Shown here piece by piece: positions 34,299 through 45,299 of a stretch of 64,000 nucleotides of DNA. Positions within the stretch are counted from its first letter, which is position 1. Each line of letters opens with the position of its first letter. The DNA comes from Toxorhynchites rutilus septentrionalis (taxonomy: Eukaryota > Arthropoda > Insecta > Diptera > Culicidae). The DNA is taken from assembly GCF_029784135.1 (NCBI RefSeq), contig NC_073745.1, forward strand, positions 161,523,335-161,587,334, read 5' to 3'. A program made the position numbers and the translations under genes. The notes beneath the pieces were generated by a model. It was not told the origin of the DNA. It searched no databases and was given only the letters and a program-made list of their open reading frames with translations.

Positions 34299-34502
34299 AA
34301 CTGGTCTTATAGAAACTTGACACTTGAAAAGTACAAAAACGTTTGTTTACACTCAACGCTTGCATACGCACATATGTAAATCATGCAGTGTATGATAGTT
34401 ACCAGTACAATTACACTAAAAAATAAATTGAACTTTGCTCGTTTACAATGACACAAAGCAGCAAGATCATCACCTGGTCTTATAGAAGTTGGACAGAGTG
34501 TA

Positions 34503-36019
34503 TGTAATCAAGCGACATGTAGATGAGAGTTGATAACGGATACATATGCAAAAACAAACAATTTGAAGATGTATATTACTCATATCATTGAACAGTTCAT
34601 TCCCTCCCGACTGCTTTTTTTTTAACAATTCTGTAGTCAGACGTTTGATAACGCAGTCTTACTCACGCTACTGAATCTAACCAAGCATTACAACACTGCA
34701 AGATGCGAAATCAAACCATTTTTCTCACGATAAGCACCATTAGGCAACAGAGAGAGCTCTATTTGTACCCATCGATACACCCATAACTCAAACCCCCGAT
34801 TCTACTTCCCCTGGTAACCTCCAACTCCCCCCGGTGACTGATATCCCACAGAATTGCTTGTTCAAACTAAACATCCACACACCCATAATTTTTTTATACA
34901 CTGGCCAGGAGAGTTCATAGTTCATAGATCGTGAGCCTACCCATGCGTTCGATTCTTTCCTCTTCAATGCCTCCGCAGTTATGTCATACAAAACGTTGTG
35001 GCTGGCAATGGCGGGGGTGAGGGGAATGAGAAACATCATCGTATAGGCCGCCGGTATAACAGAAATCAGCACAGAACCATAAAAGCAAGACTTACAATTT
35101 ATTGTCCACGCCGTGAAATTCAGTGTCGGTAATAATCGATAAATATTCCAGTATACACACTTTTTTGCATTGGACTGCGGCACGCAATAATCACCGGACT
35201 AGAATCAAAGAAGGCTTCTCTCGTGCCGATTGCTTGCATGAGAGGGGTGGTGCTAGATTCACCCACACACCCACATTGCACATTCACAGCCTGCTTTGAT
35301 TTCGGTTATGTGATTACAACAGAACGGCAGTTGGATTATTTCGATCGAGTTCATGTTTCAGTATATTTTTTTTTCTCTGTAGCGTAAAGCTCCATTTTTT
35401 ATTATTTGGTTTTGTTGTTTACTCAATTGTGACTTTTTACTGCCAAAAACGGCGATGGGCGATAGATGATAACGTTGAGGGGAACGAACGTTTCTCTCAT
35501 ACGGTAGTTCGAAATATTCAGTCGATGTATGTTGTGAGCAAATGTCCAGGATCGTATCAAACTCACCTCTCTATACACATTGTGGCTGTATGCATTCCTC
35601 GTTTTTCCAGTGTTCTCTCCGGTATGTTTGTGTATGATTCGCAAATTTATTAACTTAGATAAATTCTCTCAACTAGAACATGCGACAGCTAAGCTGGGCG
35701 TAGATAACTAAAACGAGTAGCACAACGAATGACCTATGCTGCAGTAAAATATAGATGTTCCTCTGTTTAACCATTGATATACTGTCTGCAAAAGCCGGAA
35801 ATGGGAAGAGAGAAAGAAGAAAAAAGCCGTTTAGTGGTGATGGAAACACATTAATTTCGTTTCGAAATGTGTACATAAATTTTTAAACTTAGATCAGCTA
35901 GTTCGAACCCCACACACACGCACACATACACATATACATTCATTGCCCAAATTCCTATCGAGGATACCGTGGTGAATTGGTTGCGGTTGGAGTCGCTTGT
36001 TGGCTTTCCACAAGATAGA
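34503..36019. other. No recognisable gene
   Basis: Unique-looking sequence. The longest frame (34788-35183, minus) is hydrophobic in part but has no recognised domain and no clear exon boundary, so it is not called. Confidence 0.45.
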
Positions 36020-36178
36020 GGTCGTCGATAGAGGACCTGATTATCAGAAACTGTTTATAGTCTAATAACGTTTTCATTGCGCTAGATTAGTGTTAGTTTT
36101 TAAGTGTATTAGTGTATTTTAGTCATTAGGGTTATAATATAACCTGTTGACATTAGTTATAAATAAATAAATAAATGA
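36020..36178 (+). mobile_element. Short LINE 3' end with (AAAT)n tail
   Basis: AT-rich 3'-UTR-like sequence ending in ATAAATAAATAAATAAATG (36160-36178), the same tail type as the CR1/Jockey-like LINE ending at 5245. Heavily 5'-truncated, with no coding part left. Confidence 0.5.
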
Positions 36179-36261
36179 ATATATATTCATGATCCGTGCG
36201 TTGTGTTTTTAAATATTGTTTTCCTAAAACTGTAAACTTCTGACGTTTATTGTTTTTTTTT

Positions 36262-36277
36262 GACGTAGAACTACGTC
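36262..36277. repeat. 16-bp palindrome, copy 6
   Basis: GACGTAGAACTACGTC, the reverse-complement form of copy 1. On the minus strand it is again preceded by AAA and followed by an A-run. Confidence 0.8.
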
Positions 36278-36368
36278 TTTGATCTCTATAAAGGGGGTAG
36301 GTCACTACAAAAAATTAAAGGTTTTCAAATGCATATTACGCAAAATCGTTATTGCGATATATGTTCTA

Positions 36369-36591
36369 CTCCCCCTTATTCCACGCGGTGAATGACGTGA
36401 TATGGCTCAAGTGACTGTATTCCCGTAAGCGAATGGCGTGATTATAGTTCGTTAGTAGGTGAGATTTGAAGTCGTGTCCTCATTTGTTATCGACTCGAGG
36501 GTCAAATAGGAGCTAAAAAGTAATGTGGCTTCCAGTATAAATTAGTAAACTTTGCAGTCTCACGTCACTCGCCGCGCGGAATAAAGGGGAC
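36369..36591. mobile_element. 223-bp MITE with ~32-bp terminal inverted repeats
   Basis: Left end CTCCCCCTTATTCCACGCGG then TGAATGACGTGA; the complement of the right end reads GTCCCCTTTATTCCGCGCGG then CGAGTGACGTGA. TA lies outside each end. No coding capacity. The right end abuts the target duplication of a hAT-like element. Confidence 0.75.
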
Positions 36592-37357
36592 TATATACTA
36601 GAGGTGTGCAAATCAGCTCATCATGATGAACAGCTCTGATCATATCAGCTCATCTAAATGAGCTGTTCTTTATGAACAGCTCTTCAGCTCAGTTGTCAGT
36701 GCCGACTTTCAATTTGGGTCCCAAACTTGATAGCCACGAAGCCAGTTTGAAAATGTTAAAATTCAAATGAAATTTTTCACACCATATTATTAATTACTTG
36801 AAACACGTATTCAAGACTATTATTTACAACAGACTCGGCGAGTACAACATTTCCGACATTTTTACTGAGGCTTTACATTACAATAGAAAGTTTTCTTCAA
36901 AAAAAAAAAAATCTTATGAGATTTTTGCACCGCCTGCAAACAAAGTGTTTTTCATTGAAATAGAATACTCATTTGATACACAGAAGTTAATTTTCATTAA
37001 TAATTTGAATTTTAAAAACGTGTTCATTCTGCCTGAGAGCCAATTATTATTTTTGGCGCCCCCTAAACTGGTAAACAAAGCTCAATGCCGTCAACGCGAA
37101 TATAACAGTTGAAAAGACGAGGGACAAATGAAACTAAACTGATGTCTTAACACGAAGAGCGAGAGACGGTCAGTTCATTTGAATCTTACAGCTCACACAC
37201 TCTCTTCAATTCTACAGCTCTTTTCTCTCCTTCATCATCATCAAAGTGAGCTGAAGAGCTGTTTGATTTTTTTTGCGAGCTGTTCCGCGTCAACTCACTT
37301 CAAAGAGTCGATTCTTCGGAACAGCTCATGAGCGGATGGCACATCTCTACTATATAC
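36591..37357. mobile_element. hAT-like non-autonomous element, 751 bp, perfect 8-bp target duplication
   Basis: Body 36599-37349, flanked by CTATATAC on both sides (36591-36598 and 37350-37357), the 8-bp duplication expected for hAT elements. Termini TAGAGGTGTGC and (complement) TAGAGATGTGC. The subterminal regions are crowded with AGCTGTTC/AGCTCA motifs in both orientations, as hAT transposase-binding arrays often are. The internal 104-aa frame (36798-37112) shows no transposase domain. Confidence 0.82.
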
Positions 37358-38486
37358 CATTAGATAAAAAATCATTCAGCATTTTTTGCGATTATATATA
37401 TACAAACTTTTAAGATAGTATAACAAATAAAAAACTTAGTGAATAAGTGAGGATGTTTTTTAGACTTTACTCGCTGCTTGCGGGGTAACAAACAACATGT
37501 TTGCACATAATTCGGGCGTTAGCCTATAATGGTAGAGAAAGGAAAACCGTTCACGAACAATACGAAAGAACTAGTTTGCAAAAAAAGATTGATCGAACGG
37601 TCGTTCTTAAAAAAGCGGTAGTTCGCCATACGAACTGTTTCTGAATGAGCTGATTACGAGCGAACTGTTTGGGAACGAATGAGTAGCTGGACTGTATACA
37701 TGTGGAAAGCAAATTGTGTAGGACGGAACGGATGAGTATAACGAAAACGCTTGGTGAAAACTAAAAAAGGTAACGATATTGTCATTAAAAAAAACGCATG
37801 TAACATGTGACTTATTTTGTTAATCCAGGCTAAATTTTTAATTTAAAATAAGGATTGGTTTCATCATTTCAATTAAATTCGATTCTCGGGATAGCTTAAA
37901 ATTTTCAATTGAATATATTTTGTATGTGTAATATTTATGTACTTTCTGTGTATTGTTGTTGCTTTCAATTCATTGTTTGACTTATTGCCATTACCATTAC
38001 CGGAATGTATGTAAAAATTTCAAAATGTCGTTACTCATTTTTTTTCTGATTGAATTACTGTTAAATATAATATTTAATGCAATCTAGTTTGAGTCCCATC
38101 AGAAAATATGAAAAATTGCGCGAGTCAAATTATTGCATACAGCATTGGAAACATATTTTACATACTATTTGCGGTTTTCAAAGAAGAAGCACCTTGTATT
38201 TTCCCTTTAATTAACAAAAAAATAATTCTATGCAAATTAGAAAATATTCTACTTGATCTGGTGTTCAAAAAAAAAAACGTGTTCGCTTAGGTGAACGGTA
38301 AGCGACTAAGCCTTTCATCAATTTGAATAACTTTACCCATATCTACTCCATGGTCTGTTTTCACATTTCGTGACAAGCTGAGTCGATGTATATTTACTGT
38401 AGGGGCGGTTTTATTGATAAGGATTTTCATGTACATTTATGAACATCGATACAAGAACCAGAGAATGTCGAGTGTTTCCTGTTGAT
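37358..38486. other. No recognisable gene
   Basis: AT-rich. A patch at 37520-37690 is rich in GAACG/CGTTC motifs and resembles the internal motif arrays of hAT-like MITEs, but no ends could be placed. Confidence 0.4.
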
Positions 38487-38876
38487 GTTGAAATGAGAGA
38501 TGGGCGAGCGCTCACGAGCCGCTCATTTGAGCCGTTTCGTCAGAACGAGCGTACGAACCACGGTTCTTTACAAATGAAAGAGTCTCGGCTCAAAAAAAAC
38601 CTCGGTTCTAAGAAGATCCGCTTTTGGAAAGTGTCTCGGCTCAAAAAACAGCCGCGGTTCAAAAAAGCCGCTCTTGGAAAGAGTCTCGACTCAAAAAAAA
38701 AAGCCGCGGTTCAAAGAAGATCCGCTTTTGGAAAGTGTCTCGGCTCTAAAAAGAGCCGCGGTTCAAAAGAGTCTCGGCTCAAAAAGAGCCGCTCAAATGA
38801 GCCGGATCGTTTCAATGACCGAGCGGTTCTGAGCCGCTCACTAAAATGAACCGTTTTACCCACCGCTAGTTGAAAA
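38487..38876. mobile_element. hAT-like MITE, 374 bp, with internal GAGCCGC arrays
   Basis: Body 38495-38868. Ends GAGAGATGGGC and (complement) TAGCGGTGGGT fit the hAT-type TIR pattern. Flanks GTTGAAAT and GTTGAAAA form an imperfect 8-bp target duplication. The interior is an array of TCTCGGCTC / GAGCCGCGGTTC units in both orientations. The long Lys/Arg/Ser-rich frame across it (38439-38849) is a by-product of this repeat, not a gene. Confidence 0.75.
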
Positions 38877-39119
38877 ATCTATCTATTTTTTTTACAACAG
38901 TTTACTATTGAAAATAGACATGTTTAATGGTTCCGGGTTCGGATTCTTTCTGCCACTACAATGCTTGCAATCCGTTTGAAGTTCATTTCAGGCCATATAA
39001 CAAATGGTTTTTTTAGAGTCACTGCAAGAAAAAACAAATATCTTTCAACCCAACAAATATGATGGGTAGAAAACATTATAATCTACAATTGTTATTCATC
39101 GGCTGTATTATTTCGTGAG

Positions 39120-39500
39120 GCTCTATCAAAGCTCTACTGTTTTTTTTGTTATTCTAGGGAATTCCGGAATAGTCTGTTTTAAATTGTAAAAATACGATAG
39201 ATGCTTCAATTGGTTCAAATTCGGAACATCGAGCCAATCAATGTTGAGATCACCAGCAGTTATATTCAATTTGCTACAATCAAAGAAACTCTTCCACCAG
39301 TTTTCTAAGATTTCTAGAAAAAAGGTTGTTCACTTGAACTGGGGGAATGATATAAAATTCCAAAATTTCCCATCTGCATACCCCTTTCAACTGAAATTGG
39401 CAAGAACCAATTATTTTCAACAGATTCGTTTAACCGAATGTTGAATTTAATTGGTTCTTTTGCGTCAATAGCAACTCCTCCAGTTTGTCTGGAATATGAA
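39120..39500 (-). pseudogene. LINE endonuclease fragment
   Basis: The minus strand reads TGGVAIDAKEPIKFNIRL, WFLPISVERGMQMGNFGILY, then after two stops NITAGDLNIDWLDVPNLNQL and YFYNLKQTIPEF. The ..GD.NIDW.. motif and the TGGVAI block are those of apurinic-type LINE endonucleases (normally GDFNID). Only the middle of the domain remains. Confidence 0.65.
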
Positions 39501-40114
39501 AGGCAGATTTACCAAATGGTTACTTTCCAGAGCCATGGAAAGTTATGAATGCTGTTGTTCGATTTTTCGAACGCTTGGCCTAATATGGGTTAAGGTTTTT
39601 TGTGAGGCTAAGAGAAAACTCTGGTTTACGGTGGTAAGTCGTTGACACCTTGGAATACAACATTCGCCTCGTTATCACTTATATACATCCATTGTCACTA
39701 GGGCTGTTAAAAGTTCATGTCGAGCGTTTTTTGAACTATTAGACGAAATTTGTGAATGGCGACTTGCAAACAGCTTTTTTCGGTACAGATTACATTTTTT
39801 TTTATCAAAAGTACAGGTTGGAACAGATTTTCTGAAGTGATAAGTTAAAAACAAGTGGTGTTGATAAAGCTGGTGAGGCAGAGATTTGATTTCGATTCCC
39901 GTCCACTGTAATGTTGAATCCCAGTAACATTTTCAATCTAATAAGCATCAAAGAAGATGGGGAATGAAAACCGTGTCTGAATATGAAATTGCTCCGTAGT
40001 GAAATCTCTGTTGGATAAAATGGATTGACTGAAAAGAAATGACTGTTTGTGGAGCTGATCGAATAAATGAGAAAAAATCGATCTTAATGATCCCACGCAC
40101 AAAATTGCTGTTTC
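39501..40114. other. No recognisable gene
   Basis: No supported feature; the last part may belong to the adjacent mariner relic. Confidence 0.4.
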
Positions 40115-40300
40115 TAACGATCGACGACGATGAAACAGGCGTTCGGCGGTCAACGATTCGATAACACTGAAGAAATACGTGATGCAGTTACATCGTACTT
40201 GAAAATGTTGGACGCTACGCACTTCACGCTCGGAATAGAAAAACTCGTGTCACGCTATGAAAAATACCTCGAAAGTTACGGCGATTATGTAGAAAAATAG
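40115..40300 (+). pseudogene. Mariner transposase C-terminus
   Basis: AFGGQRFDNTEEIRDAVTSY, LKMLDATHFTLGIEKLVSRY and EKYLESYGDYVEK then a stop: the typical last 55 residues of mariner transposases, which end in GDYVEK. No catalytic part upstream is readable. Confidence 0.75.
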
Positions 40301-41854
40301 AAAATAAAACGTAGATTAGGAAATCTAATTGTTTTTTGTCCTATCTTTAATTTCCGCGATTTCTGCGGCACTGAAACTTATTTTTTGAACGACCTTCGAA
40401 TCAATAAAATAAAAAGACACATTAATCTTATTCCTCTCTCTTATGATTTTGGGATATTGACAATTAAAAAAGAGTCTCGATTGATCAATTTTAGAAATGT
40501 TCGCTCTATGTTTGTTGTTTTTTCCAAAATAAAAACATGTGTTCACATCTGACACCCCTGATGATATCGATAAATAGTGACAGAAGTCTTTCCCATCTAC
40601 CAAATAAAACTTATCAATGAAACTCGTGTACTGGAATAGGATATTTCGCTCGACTCGACAGTGACTGGAGCCAGAAGACGAGTTATTTGTCTTGTTTTAT
40701 GAAATAAGGCATATGATTATTTAGAAATCGTGCATCCGGAATTTTCATGTTCCTAACCAGCAGTTCAGGTTCTATTACTGAATGTATGTCATTTCGTCAA
40801 AGTATAAACAACTTTTTTTTGTCTTTTAATGTCGGAATTTGTATCAATGAAAAAAGTTTTCGGGCAATTTTACAGCACTACTTTAATAACAAAACTGTAG
40901 GGGATGTGTTTAAGACATGATCGCATTTGCGACGTAAGACTACGAAGTCATTTTATTCAATTAGGCTCGATGAAAACCGACGTTCGATATCATTTTATCG
41001 AGTTCCACCTTTGAATTGCAAGTTGCGCATAAAATCACACCACGATTTTATTCACAAAACGATACACTATCCACCATTCAAAGTGTTCTTGATCGCTCGC
41101 TGGCAGGAGCAAGACTGGTTATTAAAAATTGCAAATATTCTGCTTTTTCGCTCTGGTCGTGTGAGCAAGTTGCCATTGGGTAGCTGTCTGTTCACAGTAT
41201 TTCGGGATTGATTCGCGGTGGTATTCGCAGTTTTCTTATTGACAGTACGGGTAGATAAGCACAAAAGTGAGCAGAGCAAATGTATGAGAAAATGGGATTG
41301 TTTCTAACTGTCTTCAATTCAAGTCATTCAAAGAAATCATAGAGAAATCTAGCCAATATTGGGTGATCCGGGAGAATCATGTATTAAGATGTAGAGCTCC
41401 GCCTCATCTGAAACCACCGAATATTGATTAGTGAATTTTTTCTTTCAACTAGCAATAATCGCACCTCAGATGTACCTTATTGGTTACGATATCGCGCAAA
41501 TCTGATTAGTGAATTTACACGACTATGGACTTGGTAAGCCATGAGATGGTCGTACGTAAAGATGAAAGTGAATAGTGGTCATAGAACTTTGCTGTTCTCA
41601 TGTATTTCTTTGATTTTATCCTTCTTTATAGTGCGAAGTATATCTTTAATAAAAAGGATTGTTCCATCATTGTAGTCTAACGGGTGACAACTAACAAATG
41701 AATGTTTTTGAAGCTCTACGAATACGAATTTTATCCATCCTTTATGCGTTCACCTTAACACATGGTGATGAGACCACTTGGGCATCGTCAATCATAGTAA
41801 CCCATGAATTTTCAAACAAAATTTGACTGCGCTATCAGTTGAGTTATGGCGAAT
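40301..41854. other. No recognisable gene
   Basis: Contains a degenerate copy of the 16-bp palindrome (GACGTAAGACTACGAAGTC, 40931-40949). The frame at 40927-41211 has no recognised domain. Confidence 0.45.
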
Positions 41855-42075
41855 ACAGTATAGTTACTTCCTTCATCGTGTTTGGCCGGACATGGTCTTC
41901 GCCCATTACGCTGGAGGAGATGAACCGCTAGAAAACAGATGTTGTTTCGAGATCCCCCAACCCTCCGAACATCCCCAGCTGCGTCCCGTTGAGAATCTGG
42001 GCAAAACTAAAGCGGAGAGTCTACTCCAACAGTTTCGTGGCGAAGACGGAGAAGGAACTGATAAATAAAGCTTAG
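41855..42075 (+). pseudogene. ITm-type (Tc1/mariner superfamily) transposase C-terminus
   Basis: VWPDMVFAHYAG (second catalytic Asp region), then PQPSEHPQLRPVEN (catalytic Glu). After a one-base slip near 41995 it continues IWAKLKRRVYSNSFVAKTEK, ELINKA and a stop. The Asp to Glu spacing and the PQLRP-E-N style resemble mosquito DD37D/E transposons. The N-terminal two thirds are missing. Confidence 0.6.
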
Positions 42076-42166
42076 AAAGAACTGACCTTTTTTTCCCCAT
42101 CCGAGAATTGTCCATTTCTTCAAAGAATGCGTTATCGCAATATTTTAAACAGGATTTTGTTCTTAC

Positions 42167-42245
42167 CAAATAAGCAAGCAACCAAAAAAGCACCCAACAG
42201 CAGGGATCGGACAGCTTTCTTGTCGAAAACTTGCTTATAGTTCAT
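42167..42245 (-). CDS. Candidate first coding exon with signal anchor
   Basis: On the minus strand, an ATG in good context (ACAATGAAC) opens a frame MNYKQVFDKKAVR followed by a hydrophobic run SLLLGAFLVACLFG, ending at a consensus donor TTTG|GTAAGA. This has the layout of a type II membrane protein start or an N-terminal secretion signal. No following exon was identified and no family is recognised. It could equally be chance. It lies just 3' of the last dpr-like exon on the same strand, but its ATG and phase do not require it to belong to that gene. Confidence 0.3.
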
Positions 42246-43404
42246 TGTTAAATCCCGTATATGAAAATGATTTGTTAAAATCATTTATCATAGAGAATAT
42301 TACCTCACAATAAACACGAAATTAAATCAAAAAGAAAATTAAGTATGAAGTTGGGAATCATATTGCGATAACCAGTAGTTTATGTTGAATTCTAAGATGT
42401 GATTGAAATATGAAAACATGACACAAGACGAACACCAGACTGATTTTTTGCAGTTTCAGAAGAATGAGAAAACTTTTTCTTTGCTTCTCTTAGGGAATCG
42501 CTAAAAATGTGCCTCCATTCCTAAGTTCATGTTGCTCTGAGTATGTGAAACTTCTAACATACTTTTTTATGCTTTTCTATGCATTAATTTAAAACTTTGT
42601 CCGGAAACCTAGCGAGCGCCTGTACCTTATTTGGATGGTTTAGAATAGTGTTAATTCCCACAGCACCGAGGTCGATTCATATCACCGTATCATAAAACAT
42701 GAACAATAATGATTTGTTTGGGAAATACACGCATCTCGTCAGATATTGCAAACTTTGAGAATAAGTTTAATTCTCTGAACAGTAAGATTGACTTTTGTGT
42801 TTTGTTCTAGCAATACATCGCCAAAGCAGACTCGACTCAACAACATATACTCTGTGCGCTTCATCGAGAATATGCTCAAATTCGAATCCACGAACGGCCC
42901 TAGCAAAAATGCTTCGCATCAATGCAGATAATCTGTGCGTTTTGCAAGTATAAACGCTCAACGCCTGAGCGTCTTGTCATTCCAACCATATTGGAACATG
43001 AACTCAAATTTGGTAAAACCAAATGTAGAACAGCACCTATGGAGGAATTTCAGAGCTCGTCATAGATGTCATACGTGCTTCGAGAGACATTCAACTGAAG
43101 CGGCAGCATGCAGAATGTGTTAATTTTTTACTGTTGAGTGAAAACGTGCGAAGGAATACATTATGCACCCCAGTTCTGGTATGGTGTATTTTCGAAAACA
43201 GAAACGGTCAACAGAGAGAGATACAGCGGAGATAGGCTTAAACTGAATCATCAAGAGTTTTAAATGTTGCATGATTGTGGCTCAGTTCACAATCAGTTCT
43301 GATTATGGCATTCTCACTAAAATTTCACATAATGTCGAATGGTTATCCTCGATGAAACTCACGTTTACTCTGTTTGAAAATTAAGATATCAATCGAATAC
43401 TTAC

Positions 43405-43455
43405 CAACAAAGAGGGATCCAGCGGATGATGTGACGGCCGATGCGGATGATTCAC
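43405..43455 (-). CDS. dpr-like gene, exon 3 of those visible (51 nt)
   Basis: Short minus-strand exon with acceptor CTCAATTGCAG|GTGAATC and donor GTTG|GTAAGT. It begins in phase 1, which is what the exon at 54742-54637 leaves (…AAC G|). Joined, the protein continues HVING then ESSASAVTSSAGSLFV, a Ser/Ala-rich stretch like the linker that follows the second Ig domain in Dpr proteins. It also ends in phase 1. The next exon, expected to supply the C-terminal hydrophobic segment, is not identified. The assignment rests on splice consensus, phase and sequence character. Confidence 0.62.
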
Positions 43456-43654
43456 CTGCAATTGAGGTAAATTGAAAGTCATCATTATAGGTATTTTATG
43501 AAGTTTTCGTAAATTTATTTGTTAGTTGAAAATTCAAATTATTGCAGCAATTGTACGGGTGAGATGAAACGGACAATTGCCAGACGGACAACAAAAAGTC
43601 TGTGTATTATATTCCTAATGAACGCATCGCGTCTATAAGCGGAAATCAAATCGC

Positions 43655-44150
43655 CAAAAGTGGGCATATAGCTATCTCGATTTTCATACGGAACATGCTG
43701 CGACATGTTGATTTGCACGATAGTATACCCTATGCAAAATATTAGCTCAATCGGACTTCATTTACTAGTGTCGCAGATGTCAAAATTTAAGTTTTTTGAA
43801 AACCAAAAAATCATACATGAAATCGGGGTTATCAAAAAAATTGTTTGATGTCAAATATCTTAGAATGTCAAAGAAAACGACTAAGTACCAAAGAGTCGAT
43901 TTTTGACAAAACATTTTTGTCGAGATGACCGTAGATCTCGACGATTCATGCAATTCGGAGACATTTGGCATCAAACAAAATTTGTTGATAACTCCAATTA
44001 CCTTTACTCGCCCTTTCAAACTTTGACGGCTGTGCGATACTAGTAAATGAAATCCGATTGAGCTGAAAATTTTGCATAGGGTAGTTTTTCGTTGGAATCA
44101 ACATTTTTCATCAAGTCCCGTTTGAAAATTTAAGATGGCCATATTTATTG
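43655..44150. repeat. Foldback repeat, ~120-bp inverted arms
   Basis: Left arm about 43655-43780 and right arm about 44030-44150 are inverted copies. The clearest blocks are TACCCTATGCAAAAT and ACTAGTAAATGAA (complement of TTCATTTACTAGT), with weaker similarity outward through ATGTTGATT. It lies in the dpr-like intron. No coding content. Confidence 0.75.
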
Positions 44151-44885
44151 GTACTCTAATGTCCGTGTATACTGATGACTAGCACGATATCACTTATTCG
44201 AGAATGTATTAGGGACCAAGATCGTATTAGAGGTGAACATCATGTTAAAACGAAATGGCGGTAGCAAAGAAGCGCATATAAAACAGAAACAGCAACGGAA
44301 ACATAGACGCAAATACATCCTTTAACACGTTCATGCCGCCAACAGCGAACAGAAGTTAATCAAAGGCGTCTAATAGCACAATCAAATGAGTTATCCGGTA
44401 GTGAGCGCCGTACAATGAGCCAGATTTCTGCGAGCAATTGATGGTAAACGCCGGAGTGATCGCGTTAAATAATTATGAACCAAAAACATCGATCGAGGAC
44501 CATACCATCATTTAAAAAAACGGTATGCCGTGTACTACATGCAACAAGTAGATTCAATTTATGAACAGATCAAAATCAGTCGAAATTGTCTAGTTTTATA
44601 ATTGTTATAATTGCAAAACGCTAGAATGGAGAGAGCAGAAAAAAGGTCACCACACAACCATATTATCACGGTTACATTCGACACTGCTAAAAATCGATAA
44701 GTAGCGGCATTCCCGAGATCCAAGAGATAGAGTCGGTTCAGGACCACCGGTGGAATTGGGACCACCTTCTCCTATCCTAAATTTTACCACTGACCATCGT
44801 GTCAATAGGATGAAGACGTTAATAACTCGCTGCAACCGAACCACGTCAACGATCAATGAATTTTAAGCCATTCTCGGGAAATAAT
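44151..44885. other. No recognisable gene
   Basis: No supported feature in this part of the dpr-like intron. Confidence 0.4.
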
Positions 44886-45110
44886 TATTATCATGATGGA
44901 GACGCACTTCCCTGGCTCAATCCAAACGAATTTTGAACATGCACAGATCGTCAATACAGCTCAATTTTATCCGACCAGATATGAGGTTAAAGCTAAGGAA
45001 ATGGCCAGGACTATCTTCACGAAGTCAAGGGTTGAATGGGCATTGGATTTCTTGAAGCCTTTATATATTCAGGGCCAGAGGGAAATAATCCAGTGCTGTT
45101 GATTAAATAG
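44886..45110 (+). pseudogene. LINE reverse transcriptase N-terminal fragment
   Basis: METHFPGSIQ, then TIFTKSRVEWALDFLKP. This pattern (THFPG, later RVEWA in front of the F.P.KSPG motif) is that of Jockey/R1/LOA-type LINE ORF2 just before the RT fingers. The following KSPG-DGI motif is not recognisable and homology ends at about 45105. Confidence 0.5.
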
Positions 45111-45299
45111 CAAGGATGTCCCTATTCCTTTTTTCTAGGGATATATTCTCGAGACTGGAAAACAGGCTGGTGAATTAGTCTAACATCTATCATTTTTCAA
45201 ATGATCGAAAAATATCATCAATCTTCATTGAAAATTACCATCTTTGGAAAGGAGACTACTGAACGAATTCTAATTTGCTACAAAGCAGGTAAATCTTCG

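Larger units (their letters stand above)
31785..34502. mobile_element. Tc1-like element, 2714 bp, perfect 26-bp TIRs, carrying host sequence
   Basis: The element body is 31787-34500, bounded by TA on both sides (31785-31786 and 34501-34502). The left TIR starts CACTCTGTCCAACTTCTATA and continues AGACCA; the right end is its exact complement. Internal copies of the TIR end (TATAAGACCA at 32970-32979, TGGTCTTATA at 34302-34311) suggest an IR/DR layout. The inner-to-outer spacing is 173 bp on the right but 1167 bp on the left. The extra ~1 kb on the left contains a GH31 gene fragment. The transposase is on the minus strand at 33038-34042, and a SINE sits at 34133-34286. Confidence 0.85.

Noticed and set aside
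34788..35183. 131-aa minus-strand frame with hydrophobic stretches, considered as the terminal exon of the dpr-like gene
   Set aside because: No acceptor with the required phase and a usable pyrimidine tract, and no similarity to Dpr C-termini.
38439..38849. 136-aa basic protein frame
   Set aside because: Lies across the GAGCCGC repeat array of a hAT-like MITE; amino-acid composition is a by-product of the repeat.
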